A stretch of DNA of 64,000 bases from an uncultured Muribaculaceae bacterium. GTDB taxonomy: Bacteria; Bacteroidota; Bacteroidia; Bacteroidales; Muribaculaceae. The notes under the pieces are model-generated. The model was not told the origin of the DNA, did not search any database, and saw only the letters and a program-made list of their open reading frames with translations. Both the position numbers and the translations under genes were made by a program. The stretch lies in NCBI GenBank assembly GCA_947176745.1, contig CAMWRV010000003.1:19715-83714 (forward strand). Reading direction: 5' to 3'. This document shows, piece after piece, positions 53,335 through 62,412 of this stretch (positions within the stretch are counted from its first letter, which is position 1; each line of letters opens with the position of its first letter).

Positions 53335-53372
53335 AAGCGGAATGCATCTAACATGAGGATACACTCCGCTTT
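53334..53372 (-). terminator. terminator of the FadL-type gene
   Basis: AAAGCGGA (53334-53341) pairs with TCCGCTTT (53365-53372), extended by TG/CA beyond one mismatch. On the minus strand the stem is followed by TTATT. Confidence 0.7.
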
Positions 53373-53394
53373 CAAATCGTTTGCCCGGACATGA

Positions 53395-55107
53395 TCAGAA
53401 CTTATAGCCTAAAGAGAGGGCAAGCGATGAATTATCGAATCTAAGCTTCGATTTCACAGCCGAAGATATGTCTGCGATGTCGGGACTGAACGGGAAATAC
53501 TCGGACGTCATGTGCTTATAGACATAAGCGAGATCGACATAGAAGCCTTTGTATTTATATCCCAGTCCGCATGTCACATAACTTGTTCCGTTGTCAAGAC
53601 TATAGTTGGTCATTACTCCGGTGCCGGGCACTTCTACTTCTCCGTTCATGGCCTTTGTGGTAACAGGAGAGGAGGAATAACTGTAGCCTGCACGGATGCT
53701 GAAACTGGGTATCACGCGATACTCGGCACCGACGCGGATCGTATGAGTATCTCTGTAAACCTCTCTGATATATGAATTGGCATAGTCGTTGGCGCTGACA
53801 TAGTCTGTGCGTGCCGAGGCGCGGGTGGCGGGCTTTCCATACCATCCTCCCCAGTCATACCATGGATCTTCCCAGCCATACCAGGGATCATAATAGCCAT
53901 ACATGTCGGCATCGGAATATCTCATTGATCCGTAGCCGTTCCATTCATAATCGGCCGAGACGATGAGACAGTTTCCGATGACACCCGCGGCACTTGCTAT
54001 TATCTTCCATGGAGTCTTGAAGTTGAAACTGTTTCCTACCGGATAGCCGTCGTTTGCCCAAGTCTGGTTATAACCGGGATCGAAAGGATAATTGAATGAG
54101 ACATGGGTGTCATAGTATGTCTCGTTGAGATTGAAATACGTCGGGGTGTGGAACGCAAGACCAAGGCGCAATTCCTGAATCGGTTTCACGATGACGCCGA
54201 GTTTGAAATTGAATCCTGTTCCGTTGAGTCTGTAGTTGTCTTGAAGAGACCAGTCGGACGAATATTGACCAACCTGCTCCATTTCGGGATTATAGACATA
54301 TGCATTATCGAGAGACTCACCCCAGACAGACTGGATACGGTAGTCAACAGTTGTTATGTCAAAATCCATACCCCAGTATACAACGTTGTTGATATTGCCG
54401 CCTATCGCGATATTGTACTCGTCGAAAGAGCCTTTTTCCTGAACGTCGAACGCCCCGCTTCCTTTCGTGCCGTCACCGAACTGACCGTACCAGCGGGGAT
54501 TGTCGGGATCTCCTTCGGGATTGGTAAGCAACGCGTCATAGCCAAGTATGGTGAGCCATGGAACATAGCGGGCACCGGCCGGCGGATTATAAGGATCATA
54601 ACTTCCGGTAGACATGACATCCGCTTCCGTCAGACCATTGGCATTGCTCAGACCGGCAATGTAATTGCTGAGTGAGGTTTGAAGCTGCGGTATGGTTCCG
54701 CGGAACTTCCGGTTGAACGACGCACCCTTGTTGTATGTAAAGCCGAAATTAAGATTCGGCATGACACTGCCGGGCAACTTCATTGTGAAGACAGCCCCGA
54801 GGTTGTTGAGATTGAACTTTGTCAGACTCGAATTCTGCGTGTTTCCGAATGAATTCGATTGCGACTGATTGGCATCAAGTCCTAACGTTAAGCCGACCTC
54901 ATTGCTTCTGTATATGCCGATACCTCCGGGGTTCTGCGATATTGCCGACAGATCACCTCCGAGAGCTCCGAAGGCTCCGCCCATTGACATGAACCGCGCC
55001 GTTCCGCGCAGATCCGGCTGAGATATGCTGTATGCTCCTGTCACGCTCTGGGCAAGAAGCACGGATGGAACTGCCAGAAAAGAGACAAAGGTGGAAATCT
55101 TTTTCAT
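53395..55107 (-). CDS. OmpP1/FadL-family outer membrane transport protein
   Basis: This 570-residue protein has a signal peptide (MKKISTFVSFLAVPSVLLAQ). The N-terminal part (RGTARFMSMGGAFGALGGDLSAISQNPGGIGIYRSNEVGLTL) is the FadL/TodX hatch motif with the NPA-like NPGG. A beta-barrel follows, ending LALSLGYKF. Family members pass long-chain fatty acids or other hydrophobic compounds across the outer membrane. A Tyr/Trp/Gly-rich insert (about residues 400-428, YGYYDPWYGWEDPWYDWGG) is unusual and echoes the composition of the upstream gene's product. Confidence 0.88.
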   Translation of the reverse strand: MKKISTFVSFLAVPSVLLAQSVTGAYSISQPDLRGTARFMSMGGAFGALGGDLSAISQNPGGIGIYRSNEVGLTLGLDANQSQSNSFGNTQNSSLTKFNLNNLGAVFTMKLPGSVMPNLNFGFTYNKGASFNRKFRGTIPQLQTSLSNYIAGLSNANGLTEADVMSTGSYDPYNPPAGARYVPWLTILGYDALLTNPEGDPDNPRWYGQFGDGTKGSGAFDVQEKGSFDEYNIAIGGNINNVVYWGMDFDITTVDYRIQSVWGESLDNAYVYNPEMEQVGQYSSDWSLQDNYRLNGTGFNFKLGVIVKPIQELRLGLAFHTPTYFNLNETYYDTHVSFNYPFDPGYNQTWANDGYPVGNSFNFKTPWKIIASAAGVIGNCLIVSADYEWNGYGSMRYSDADMYGYYDPWYGWEDPWYDWGGWYGKPATRASARTDYVSANDYANSYIREVYRDTHTIRVGAEYRVIPSFSIRAGYSYSSSPVTTKAMNGEVEVPGTGVMTNYSLDNGTSYVTCGLGYKYKGFYVDLAYVYKHMTSEYFPFSPDIADISSAVKSKLRFDNSSLALSLGYKF

Positions 55108-55143
55108 ATTTCGATATTTCAGATTTAAACTTTATTAAGCAAC

Positions 55144-55184
55144 AAATCAGTCGGGCACAAAGATTTCACATGCCTGACTGATTT
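55144..55184. repeat. stem-loop in the leader of the FadL-type gene
   Basis: AAATCAGTCGGGCA (55144-55157) pairs with TGCCTGACTGATTT (55171-55184) with one mismatch. It lies 37 bases upstream of the FadL-type start, on its transcribed side. Confidence 0.65.
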
Positions 55185-55190
55185 ATAAGC

Positions 55191-55225
55191 ATGTGTCCGA
55201 ATTATCTGAATAAAGTCGGACACAT
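55191..55225 (-). terminator. hairpin after the Trp/Tyr/Gly-rich protein gene
   Basis: ATGTGTCCGA (55191-55200) pairs perfectly with TCGGACACAT (55216-55225), 16 bases downstream of the stop at 55241. No U-tract follows, so read-through into the next gene is possible. Confidence 0.55.
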
Positions 55226-55240
55226 ACCTTAGGAATGATA

Positions 55241-56527
55241 TCATCTTCTTCCGCCTCGTGCGCCTCCGCCTGAACGGGATGCTCCGCCTCCGGCGCTACC
55301 TCTGGAGACACTGCCGGAGCTACGTGAAGAACCGGTGCTGAAGTTACGGTTGCCAGAGGTATTGTATGACCTGTTCGTAGTGCTCTGGTTTGTCACTGAG
55401 CGGTTGGTAGTGGCAGAGGAACGGTTGGTAGTTGTGGTGGTAGCACGGTTGGTGGTGGCGGTACGGTTTGTGGCCTCCCTCTTGACAGTCTGATTACTGT
55501 TCACCGTTCCGGTGTTCGCCTTGACTGTGTTCTGACGAGCGGTCTGGTTCTGCACTTTGGCAGTTCCCGTAGTCTTGCCGTTTTGCACCGATGTTTGCGT
55601 ATTATTGATACGGTTACCTGATCCAATAGCGCCGTTGACAGATGCTTTCTGAGTTGACCGTGCGCTTGATCTGACTGTACCTGTGTTGTTCTTCAGGCTA
55701 CCTCCTGTCATAGCACCTGCCGAGACTGCCGTCTGGTTCCTCCGGCCGACTACAGGACGCTGCATATTGCCGCCGGAAGAAGATGATGCCGGGCGGGCCA
55801 TCGGACGGGAACCCGGGCGACCATAGGAAGTACCTCCGTTATAGTTTCCGCCGGGACGAGTGTTGTGCGACCATCCGGGGTTAGGAGCGCCGGGACGTGT
55901 GGCACCGGGTCTCGATGGATGGTGAAAACCATAGAGAGGACGCGGAGGACGCGGACCCCAACCGGGACCGTAACCCCATCCCCACGAAGGGTAATAAGAC
56001 CAGGAGGGATACCCCCAGCTCCATGCCGGACCCCATGTCCATGCCCAGTCAAACGGTCCCCATGCGTAACTCCACGTCCACGCAGGCCTGAGACACCAGT
56101 TGTAGTATGAGGGAGCCCACCCGTAAGATCCTGTATATATCGAGGTGAATGCCGGATAACCGTTGTCAATTACAATCTCGACATTGCCGTAGGAATTTTC
56201 AAGTATGTCAGAGAGGACATCGGAGTTATCGACCACAATCGTGGGATTATAATATTTCTGGATCTGCTGAGTGTATACGAAATCCTCGGCATTTTCCACA
56301 GCCTGACCGATGGTGTCGACAGCAGATTCATAATAGAATCCGCGGCGGTTGTATTCATCGACATCGATGCTGCTGAAATCGGCTATATAGTTGGAGTTTG
56401 CCTCTGAATCCTTGTTGCTTTCCTTTTTCGATTTAGGATTGTAGTATATATCGTCAAACTCATCCTGGGCATATGCCCCGGGAATCGCTATGGCTGAAAT
56501 GGCCAGACCTAATAAAAATCTATTCAT
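55241..56527 (-). CDS. exported low-complexity protein, Trp/Tyr/Gly/Pro-rich then Thr/Asn/Arg-rich; unknown function
   Basis: This 428-residue protein has a signal peptide (MNRFLLGLAISAIAIPGAYA). Residues about 22-130 are acidic and ordered-looking. Residues about 132-210 are dense in Trp, Tyr, Gly and Pro (WTWSYAWGPFDWAWTWGPAW), and 210-428 is a disordered Ser/Thr/Asn/Arg/Gly tail ending GGARGGRR. It belongs to no family I recognise. The composition suggests a surface or envelope structural protein, possibly self-associating, but that is inference. It lies upstream of the FadL-type gene on the same strand. Confidence 0.75.
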   Translation of the reverse strand: MNRFLLGLAISAIAIPGAYAQDEFDDIYYNPKSKKESNKDSEANSNYIADFSSIDVDEYNRRGFYYESAVDTIGQAVENAEDFVYTQQIQKYYNPTIVVDNSDVLSDILENSYGNVEIVIDNGYPAFTSIYTGSYGWAPSYYNWCLRPAWTWSYAWGPFDWAWTWGPAWSWGYPSWSYYPSWGWGYGPGWGPRPPRPLYGFHHPSRPGATRPGAPNPGWSHNTRPGGNYNGGTSYGRPGSRPMARPASSSSGGNMQRPVVGRRNQTAVSAGAMTGGSLKNNTGTVRSSARSTQKASVNGAIGSGNRINNTQTSVQNGKTTGTAKVQNQTARQNTVKANTGTVNSNQTVKREATNRTATTNRATTTTTNRSSATTNRSVTNQSTTNRSYNTSGNRNFSTGSSRSSGSVSRGSAGGGASRSGGGARGGRR

Positions 56528-56591
56528 AACTCTGGTTTTATCGGTTTATCCTTAGACATCAAACAAGTAGTCAAGTTTAAGAGCTTATTTG

Positions 56592-56599
56592 CAAAAATA
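56592..56599 (-). promoter_or_regulatory. -7 box of the low-complexity protein gene
   Basis: Minus-strand TATTTTTG matches TAnnTTTG, 65 bases before the start. No -33 element at normal spacing. Confidence 0.4.
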
Positions 56600-56629
56600 A
56601 ATTAAAAGCGCATATGAAAGCGCACACGA

Positions 56630-57343
56630 TCAAAATTTGAGATAGAAATCCTTACACAACCTTCTGTGGGCTTCAGTCGGCTGACCGGGATGCGTCTCAA
56701 GAGTCAGAACCGGTATGGAAGCCGCACTGACCGCGATGCCGGAGCGGGAGAATTCCATAAGCACTCTTTTGACTGGAGCAGCTTCGTGACCTCTTACAAA
56801 CTGCGCCCTCGTCAGCCTAAGTCCGACAGAGGCTGCCACACCGCACAATTCTTCGAATCTCGACGAGGGAACAATAATCGCAATTTTACCGTCGGAAGAG
56901 AGCATACAACTCCCTTTCCTTAGCAATGAGGCCGGAGAGAGGTCATTCTGATGACGCGCCACCAGCCTGGGCGAGTCGGGCGAATACACACCGCTGTCGA
57001 AATAAGGGGGATTCGAGACAATCAGATCGAATTTCTGTTCAGATATGCCGTTGAAATCCTCAAGTCTGGCATCAAGTCTCGAACTCCACGGAGAAGCCAT
57101 GAAATTGTCACGCGCCTCATCGACAGAATCCGCATCGATATCAATTGCTGTCACATTTGCCACTGCATTCCTCTGTGCGCACATCAGTGCGATCACTCCG
57201 CAACCGGTGCCGACATCGAGAATCCTTCGTGCACAATCGGTATCGGCCCATGCTCCTATCAGCACCGCATCCACCCCGATTTTCATGGAAGCACGTGCAT
57301 GCGAGCATTCGAAGAGCTTGAACCTGAACACTGACTTTCGCAT
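56630..57343 (-). CDS. tRNA1(Val) (adenine(37)-N6)-methyltransferase-like protein
   Basis: This 237-residue class I SAM methyltransferase has motif I ILDVGTGCGVIALMCAQ, motif II with VTAIDIDADSV, and the N6-adenine catalytic motif NPPY in FDLIVSNPPYFDSGVYSPD. The N-terminus FRFKLFECSHARASMKIGVDAVLIGAW is typical of TrmN6/YfiC, which modifies A37 of tRNA-Val. The gene is divergent from lon, with 140 bp between them. Confidence 0.92.
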   Translation of the reverse strand: MRKSVFRFKLFECSHARASMKIGVDAVLIGAWADTDCARRILDVGTGCGVIALMCAQRNAVANVTAIDIDADSVDEARDNFMASPWSSRLDARLEDFNGISEQKFDLIVSNPPYFDSGVYSPDSPRLVARHQNDLSPASLLRKGSCMLSSDGKIAIIVPSSRFEELCGVAASVGLRLTRAQFVRGHEAAPVKRVLMEFSRSGIAVSAASIPVLTLETHPGQPTEAHRRLCKDFYLKF

Positions 57344-57360
57344 AATTCAGAAATTTTATG

Positions 57361-57368
57361 TAATTTTG
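57361..57368 (+). promoter_or_regulatory. -7 box of lon
   Basis: TAATTTTG, with a 115-base leader before the lon start. The leader holds no ORF of note. The -33 region has only TTTC (57336-57339). Confidence 0.55.
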
Positions 57369-57483
57369 CACTATATTCCGCATTATACGGATATTTTCCT
57401 CCGCGACAAACAGAAAGCCGCAGCAGCGATGCCCGGTCTTTTGAAAGTCCTGGAGACAAACCACAAGCAAAATTAATAAAAAG

Positions 57484-59910
57484 ATGCCAAAAAATAACTT
57501 TCCGGAAGATATTGATTTGTTCGACAGCGACGGCGGCCCCATATATGAGGGCGAGAGTAAGCCCGAAATAGACGGACTTGAAGGGAAAGTCCGGGAAAAC
57601 ATCCTCTTTATTCCCCTTGAAAACGAGGTATTCTTTCCGTACATGCAGATCGGCACGATGCTCACGCATCCGGACTCGGTGGCGACAGTACACAAGGCTG
57701 TAAAGAGCAAGGAACCTATTTTCTTTTTCCTTGCGTCGGAATCAATGCCCGACGAATCCGAACTGACCGAGCAGGAAGACATCATGTTCAGCAGAGGATG
57801 CGTCGGCACAATTCTGGAGATCAATGACAATCCTGACGGCAGCGCAATGATCACGGCCTCGATGGGTCCGCGTGCGATAGCCGTCAACCTCAAACGCAGG
57901 ACACCCTACATGCGTGGAGACGTCGTTTTCTCTCTCCCGGCACGCATCACCCCCTCGGAAGAGGAGCTCAGAACCGAACAGCGTCTTGATAAAATATACA
58001 CAAGTATCACCGAGCATCTTACCGATGACGACAGGAAGCGCCTCAACGGCTTGCTCGAAGAGATGACTCACGGCTCGGTCCGTCAGCTGTATTTCAAAAT
58101 GCAGAACTCCCCTGTCCCGACCGACGACCGCTACAGGCTTCTGGAGGCTTCCACTCTGGCGGAACAGCGAAGCATGTTTGCCGACATGCTTGAGGAAGAG
58201 AAAGAACACCTGCTCATCCGCTCGGAAATCCACCAGAAGACCATGTCGGAGATCGGGCACCGCCAGCGCGACGAGTTTCTCCGCACCCAGATACAGCAGA
58301 TAAAGAATGAACTCGGAGAGAATGAAGATGCGGAAATCGACGAACTTCAAGCTCGGGCCGAATTCAAGGAATGGAATGAGGAAACGAAAAAACGGTTTGA
58401 CAAGGAACTCCGCAAACTCCGCAGATTCAATCCGACATCTGCCGATTACGCCATACAGTACGCCTATCTTGACGAGTATCTGAGTCTGCCGTGGAATCAC
58501 TGCGACAATTCCGACTTCACGCTCGACACCGTAGAGGAAGTCCTTGACCGCGATCATTTCGGTCTTGAGAAAGTGAAGGAACGCATCATCGAACAGATGG
58601 CAGTGCTGAAGCTCCGTCAGGATACAAAAGCACCCATACTCTGCCTGTACGGGCCTCCGGGTGTCGGAAAGACTTCGCTCGGACGCTCTGTGGCGTCGGC
58701 TCTTGGCAGAAAATATGTGCGTGTCGCTCTCGGCGGTCTGCATGATGAAGCCGAGATAAGAGGCCACCGCCGCACTTATCTCGGGTCAATGCCAGGAAGA
58801 ATTATCAACGCCCTCGAGAAATGCGGCACAAGCGATCCGGTCATGGTGCTCGACGAGATTGACAAGATCGGAGCAGACTACAAGGGAGATCCCGCACAGG
58901 CACTTCTCGAAGTTCTCGATCCGGAACAGAACTGCAAGTTCCATGACAACTACATTGATCAGGATTACGATCTTTCCAAGGTTCTGTTCATTGCCACGGC
59001 CAACTCACTTTCGACAATATCCGCTCCCCTCCTTGACCGAATGGAACTGATCGAGATCGGCGGCTATGTCGAGGCGGAGAAGATAGAGATAGCAAAACGG
59101 CATCTCATCCCCAAATGTCTGACCGAACATGGTTTCGGCAGCGATGAAATATCGTTTGACGACAGTGCTCTCATGGAGATAATAACTTCATACACAAGAG
59201 AGAGCGGCGTGCGCAGACTTGAAAAGAAACTCAACGAAGTGATGCGAAAACTCGCGCGTCTCAAAGCTTCGGGCAAAGACTACCCTTGCGCGATCGACAC
59301 CGCTCTTGTATCGGAATATCTCGGCAAGCCCGAAGCGTTCAATGACCGCTATGAGAACAACGATATTCCCGGCATCGTCACAGGTCTTGCATGGACCCAG
59401 GCAGGAGGTGAGATTCTTTTCATAGAGTCATCCGTAGCACCGGGCAAGGATGGGAAACTTACGCTCACCGGCAACCTCGGTGATGTGATGAAGGAATCGG
59501 CCGTGCTCGCCCTGCAATATATCAAAGCCAATCATGAAAGGCTCGGCATCCCGGCCGAGGCTCTTGAATTCGGAACTGTTCACGTTCATGTACCCGAAGG
59601 AGCCGTACCCAAAGACGGGCCGTCTGCCGGAATCACGATCGTGACCTCGCTCGCATCGACATTCACCGGACGCAAAGTCAGAAGTCACCTCGCCATGACC
59701 GGAGAGATCACTCTCCGTGGAAAAGTGCTTCCGGTCGGAGGGATAAAAGAAAAGATCCTGGCGGCCAAGCGCGCCGGGATCAAGACTGTGATGCTGTGCG
59801 AGAAGAATCGTAAGGATATAGAGGAAATCAAGCCGGAATATATCGACGGACTCGAATTTCACTTCGTAGAGTCGGTCGGGGAAGCACTTGAGTTCGCATT
59901 GCTTCCCTGA
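57484..59910 (+). CDS. lon: endopeptidase La (ATP-dependent Lon protease)
   Basis: This 808-residue cytoplasmic AAA+ protease degrades damaged and regulatory proteins. An N-terminal LON substrate domain (starting [17 protein letters not shown], about 38-235) is followed by a coiled linker, Walker [16 protein letters not shown], Walker [12 protein letters not shown], and a C-terminal protease domain with catalytic Ser714 in PKDGPSAG and the lysine dyad residue in GGIKEKIL. Length is normal. Its 3' side abuts the 159-bp MITE-like element, 19 bp after the stop. Confidence 0.98.
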   Translation: MPKNNFPEDIDLFDSDGGPIYEGESKPEIDGLEGKVRENILFIPLENEVFFPYMQIGTMLTHPDSVATVHKAVKSKEPIFFFLASESMPDESELTEQEDIMFSRGCVGTILEINDNPDGSAMITASMGPRAIAVNLKRRTPYMRGDVVFSLPARITPSEEELRTEQRLDKIYTSITEHLTDDDRKRLNGLLEEMTHGSVRQLYFKMQNSPVPTDDRYRLLEASTLAEQRSMFADMLEEEKEHLLIRSEIHQKTMSEIGHRQRDEFLRTQIQQIKNELGENEDAEIDELQARAEFKEWNEETKKRFDKELRKLRRFNPTSADYAIQYAYLDEYLSLPWNHCDNSDFTLDTVEEVLDRDHFGLEKVKERIIEQMAVLKLRQDTKAPILCLYGPPGVGKTSLGRSVASALGRKYVRVALGGLHDEAEIRGHRRTYLGSMPGRIINALEKCGTSDPVMVLDEIDKIGADYKGDPAQALLEVLDPEQNCKFHDNYIDQDYDLSKVLFIATANSLSTISAPLLDRMELIEIGGYVEAEKIEIAKRHLIPKCLTEHGFGSDEISFDDSALMEIITSYTRESGVRRLEKKLNEVMRKLARLKASGKDYPCAIDTALVSEYLGKPEAFNDRYENNDIPGIVTGLAWTQAGGEILFIESSVAPGKDGKLTLTGNLGDVMKESAVLALQYIKANHERLGIPAEALEFGTVHVHVPEGAVPKDGPSAGITIVTSLASTFTGRKVRSHLAMTGEITLRGKVLPVGGIKEKILAAKRAGIKTVMLCEKNRKDIEEIKPEYIDGLEFHFVESVGEALEFALLP

Positions 59911-59929
59911 GGCTTGCCTCTACGGTTTA

Positions 59930-60088
59930 GACCCCATCCCACAAAAAATGTTAATGCAGGGGTCGCAGATTTCGGTCAGATTTGGCCTTGCAGGGGAAGG
60001 AGCATAGCGGGCTATGCGACTGAGCCAAAAGGTCAAAGATGGCCGGAAGCTGCGACCCCTGCATTAACATTTTTTGTGGGATGGGGTC
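59930..60088. mobile_element. 159-bp MITE-like element with perfect terminal inverted repeats
   Basis: The first 39 bases (59930-59968) are the exact reverse complement of the last 39 (60050-60088). Similarity continues imperfectly inwards to about 60 bases, and a GCATAGC-GG-GCTATGC hairpin sits at the centre. TTA flanks both ends (59927-59929 and 60089-60091), which looks like a 3-bp target duplication. The element has no transposase ORF. Its right end supplies the final codons and stop of the helicase gene. Solo end copies occur at 1121, 22617 and 23097. Confidence 0.85.
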
Positions 60089-61512
60089 TTATGACGATGG
60101 AAATGGCGTTTGCCGTTTCCATTTTTTTTGCTGTCGCATTCAGCACCGGTTGCAACTGGGGCGCTGACGGATTCTCCGCTTGAAGAAGAATGCGTGGCAG
60201 AAGAGGATTCAGTGTGCTTGTTGTGAGACTTGTTGTGAGACTTGTTGTGGGACTCATCACAAGAGCCTTGCGCCGGCTTAACGGCTTTTGCACTTTTGCC
60301 CCCTTTGCGACTTTTTGCGTTTCTGCCACGCCCCGACACCTTGCCGGAGGCCCGCGAATTACCGGTATATGAAGGCGCGTCTCCAAACTCTTCGGGCACA
60401 GGCTCCCTGGGAACCTCCTTTTCAAGAAGGCGCTCTATGCGGGCCAGCCGCTGAAAATCCTCTTTCGACACGAAAGTGACAGCGCGTCCGTCGCGGTCGG
60501 CACGCGCCGTACGGCCAATACGGTGCACATAGTCCTCCGCCTCGCGGGGCACATCGAAATTGATGACCATCTCGATATCGTCTATGTCGATGCCCCGCGA
60601 AATGATGTCTGTAGCGACAACCACATTGATTTTGCCTGCCTTGAAATCGAGCATGACATCTTCGCGGCGGTTCTGGTCGAGATCGGAATGCATCTCCCCT
60701 ATCTTCAGATTCGAGCGGCGGAGTTCACGTGCGAGATTCTTGACCTTGATCTTAGAAGAGGAAAAGACAATAACTCTCTGCGGCGGATTCTCACGGAATA
60801 TTTTCTGGAGGATCGGTAGTTTCTGGGTCTCATGGCAGATATAAGCCGACTGCCTGATTTTTTCCGCAGGCTTGGATACTGCGAGTTTTATCTCGACCGG
60901 ATCCTTGAGAATCTTGGAAGCCATCTGCTGGATTTTGGGCGGCATCGTGGCAGAAAACATAAGCACCTGCACATTCTTTGGCAAATGCGAGTAGATCTGC
61001 ATTATGTCATCATAGAAACCCATATCGAGCATTCTGTCAGCCTCGTCAAGAATGAAAAACGATACCTTCGACAGATCCACATATCCCATGCTCAGGTGCG
61101 CGAGTAGACGGCCGGGAGTGGCGATCACTACGTCGGCTCCCATCTTGAGACTCTTTCTCTGCTGTTCGTAAGTGAAACCGTCAGTGCCGCCATAGACAGC
61201 CATGCCGCTTACCGGCATAAAGTAGGCGAATCCTTGGAGCTGGCGGTCTATCTGCTGGGCAAGCTCGCGTGTGGGAGACATCACGACACAGTTCACTGCA
61301 TCTGACGGATAGCCGCCGTCTGCAAGACAGTTGATTACAGGAAGAAGATACGCTGCAGTCTTGCCTGTCCCGGTCTGTGCGCATGCCATGATGTCTCTGC
61401 CCTCGATGACAGCAGGAATGGTCTTTTCCTGTATTGGAGTACACTCGTCGAAGTGCATGTCCCACAGTCCGTCAAGCACGTCGTCGTTGGTCAATATTTC
61501 GTCAAATCTCAT
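60064..61512 (-). CDS. DEAD-box ATP-dependent RNA helicase (RhlE-like)
   Basis: This 482-residue protein has the DEAD-box motifs: Q motif FDECTPIQEKTIP, Walker A AQTGTGKT, PTRELAQQ, TPGRL, DEAD in LDEADRMLDMG, SAT, and HRIGRTARA. It remodels RNA or ribosomal particles. After about residue 370 comes a basic, low-complexity tail with a NKSH tandem repeat, common in RNA-binding helicase tails. The last residues (HKTPSHKKC) and the stop codon are encoded inside the MITE-like element, so the original C-terminus was probably altered by its insertion. Confidence 0.95.
   Translation of the reverse strand: MRFDEILTNDDVLDGLWDMHFDECTPIQEKTIPAVIEGRDIMACAQTGTGKTAAYLLPVINCLADGGYPSDAVNCVVMSPTRELAQQIDRQLQGFAYFMPVSGMAVYGGTDGFTYEQQRKSLKMGADVVIATPGRLLAHLSMGYVDLSKVSFFILDEADRMLDMGFYDDIMQIYSHLPKNVQVLMFSATMPPKIQQMASKILKDPVEIKLAVSKPAEKIRQSAYICHETQKLPILQKIFRENPPQRVIVFSSSKIKVKNLARELRRSNLKIGEMHSDLDQNRREDVMLDFKAGKINVVVATDIISRGIDIDDIEMVINFDVPREAEDYVHRIGRTARADRDGRAVTFVSKEDFQRLARIERLLEKEVPREPVPEEFGDAPSYTGNSRASGKVSGRGRNAKSRKGGKSAKAVKPAQGSCDESHNKSHNKSHNKHTESSSATHSSSSGESVSAPVATGAECDSKKNGNGKRHFHRHKTPSHKKC
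60217..60252. repeat. three tandem 12-bp repeats in the helicase tail
   Basis: CTTGTTGTGAGA occurs twice, followed by one copy with a single change (CTTGTTGTGGGA). On the coding strand they encode the repeated residues S-H-N-K. Slippage could change the tail length in steps of four residues. Confidence 0.8.
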
Positions 61513-61533
61513 TTTTCAATATTTTTCAATATG

Positions 61534-61541
61534 CAAATTTA
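61534..61541 (-). promoter_or_regulatory. -7 box of the helicase gene
   Basis: Minus-strand TAAATTTG, 21 bases before the start at 61512. Confidence 0.5.
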
Positions 61542-61724
61542 ATATTTTTTATTCAGATAGAGACCTGCAGATACATGACTTTGCGAAAAACGGTATTTCA
61601 CCGAATTATTTTTACAAAAACATCAACTCGCCAATCGTCTGTAAATCTGATAAATAAACAAACTCAAACATTTTTTAAGAAAAATTTTTATCAATTCCGA
61701 AACATTACACGCAGACGGATTGTT

Positions 61725-62285
61725 ATGTATATGTTCGGCAACAAGACAATAACAATCAACTCAAATCATGACGACATGAAACTGAACAAATCTTTCGAAG
61801 AACGTCTGGTAGGACTTCAGGGAAATCTTCTCAACTTCGCATACCAGCTTACAACAGACCGGGAAGAGGCTGAGGATTTGCTCCAGGACACCACTCTCAA
61901 GGCTCTTGCCAATGAAGACAAGTATGTTGACAATGTGAATTTCAAGGGATGGATATTCACCATCATGCGCAACATATTCATCAACAACTACCGTCAGAAT
62001 GTGCGCAAGGCCACGGTCATCGACCAGACGGAAGACCTCTATCATCTCAATGTGTGTCAGGACTCCGGACTCGACACTCCCGAGGGTTCTTTCGCAGTGA
62101 AAGAGATAAATGTCGCGCTCAATTCGTTTACCGACGAATACAGGATTCCGTTCAACATGTTTGTGGCCGGTTACAAATACAACGAAATCGCCGAAAAGCT
62201 GAATCTGCCCCTTGGCACGATTAAAAGCAGAATATTCTGTGCCCGCAAGAAACTTCGCGAGCAGCTTCATGATTACGCATACTGA
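61725..62285 (+). CDS. ECF-type RNA polymerase sigma factor
   Basis: This protein of about 186 residues has region 2 (LLNFAYQLTTDREEAEDLLQDTTLKAL and NFKGWIFTIMRNIFINNYR) and region 4 (YKYNEIAEKLNLPLGTIKSRIFCARKKLREQL), the two DNA- and core-binding parts of ECF sigma factors. No FecR-type anti-sigma or TonB receptor is adjacent, so it is not a carbohydrate-sensing trio; general stress or envelope response is possible. The in-frame stretch upstream of 61725 is not family-like; starts at 61725, 61731 or 61776 are all possible. Confidence 0.93.
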   Translation: MYMFGNKTITINSNHDDMKLNKSFEERLVGLQGNLLNFAYQLTTDREEAEDLLQDTTLKALANEDKYVDNVNFKGWIFTIMRNIFINNYRQNVRKATVIDQTEDLYHLNVCQDSGLDTPEGSFAVKEINVALNSFTDEYRIPFNMFVAGYKYNEIAEKLNLPLGTIKSRIFCARKKLREQLHDYAY

Positions 62286-62412
62286 CCAAAGACATATTTG
62301 ATTGTTATTCGATGTCAGGACATTAGACAACACTACAGAGGGAGACCGAAACCGGCCTCCCTCTACTGTAATTTCAAATTATTTTCAGATCATGACATTA
62401 CTTCGGGTCACG

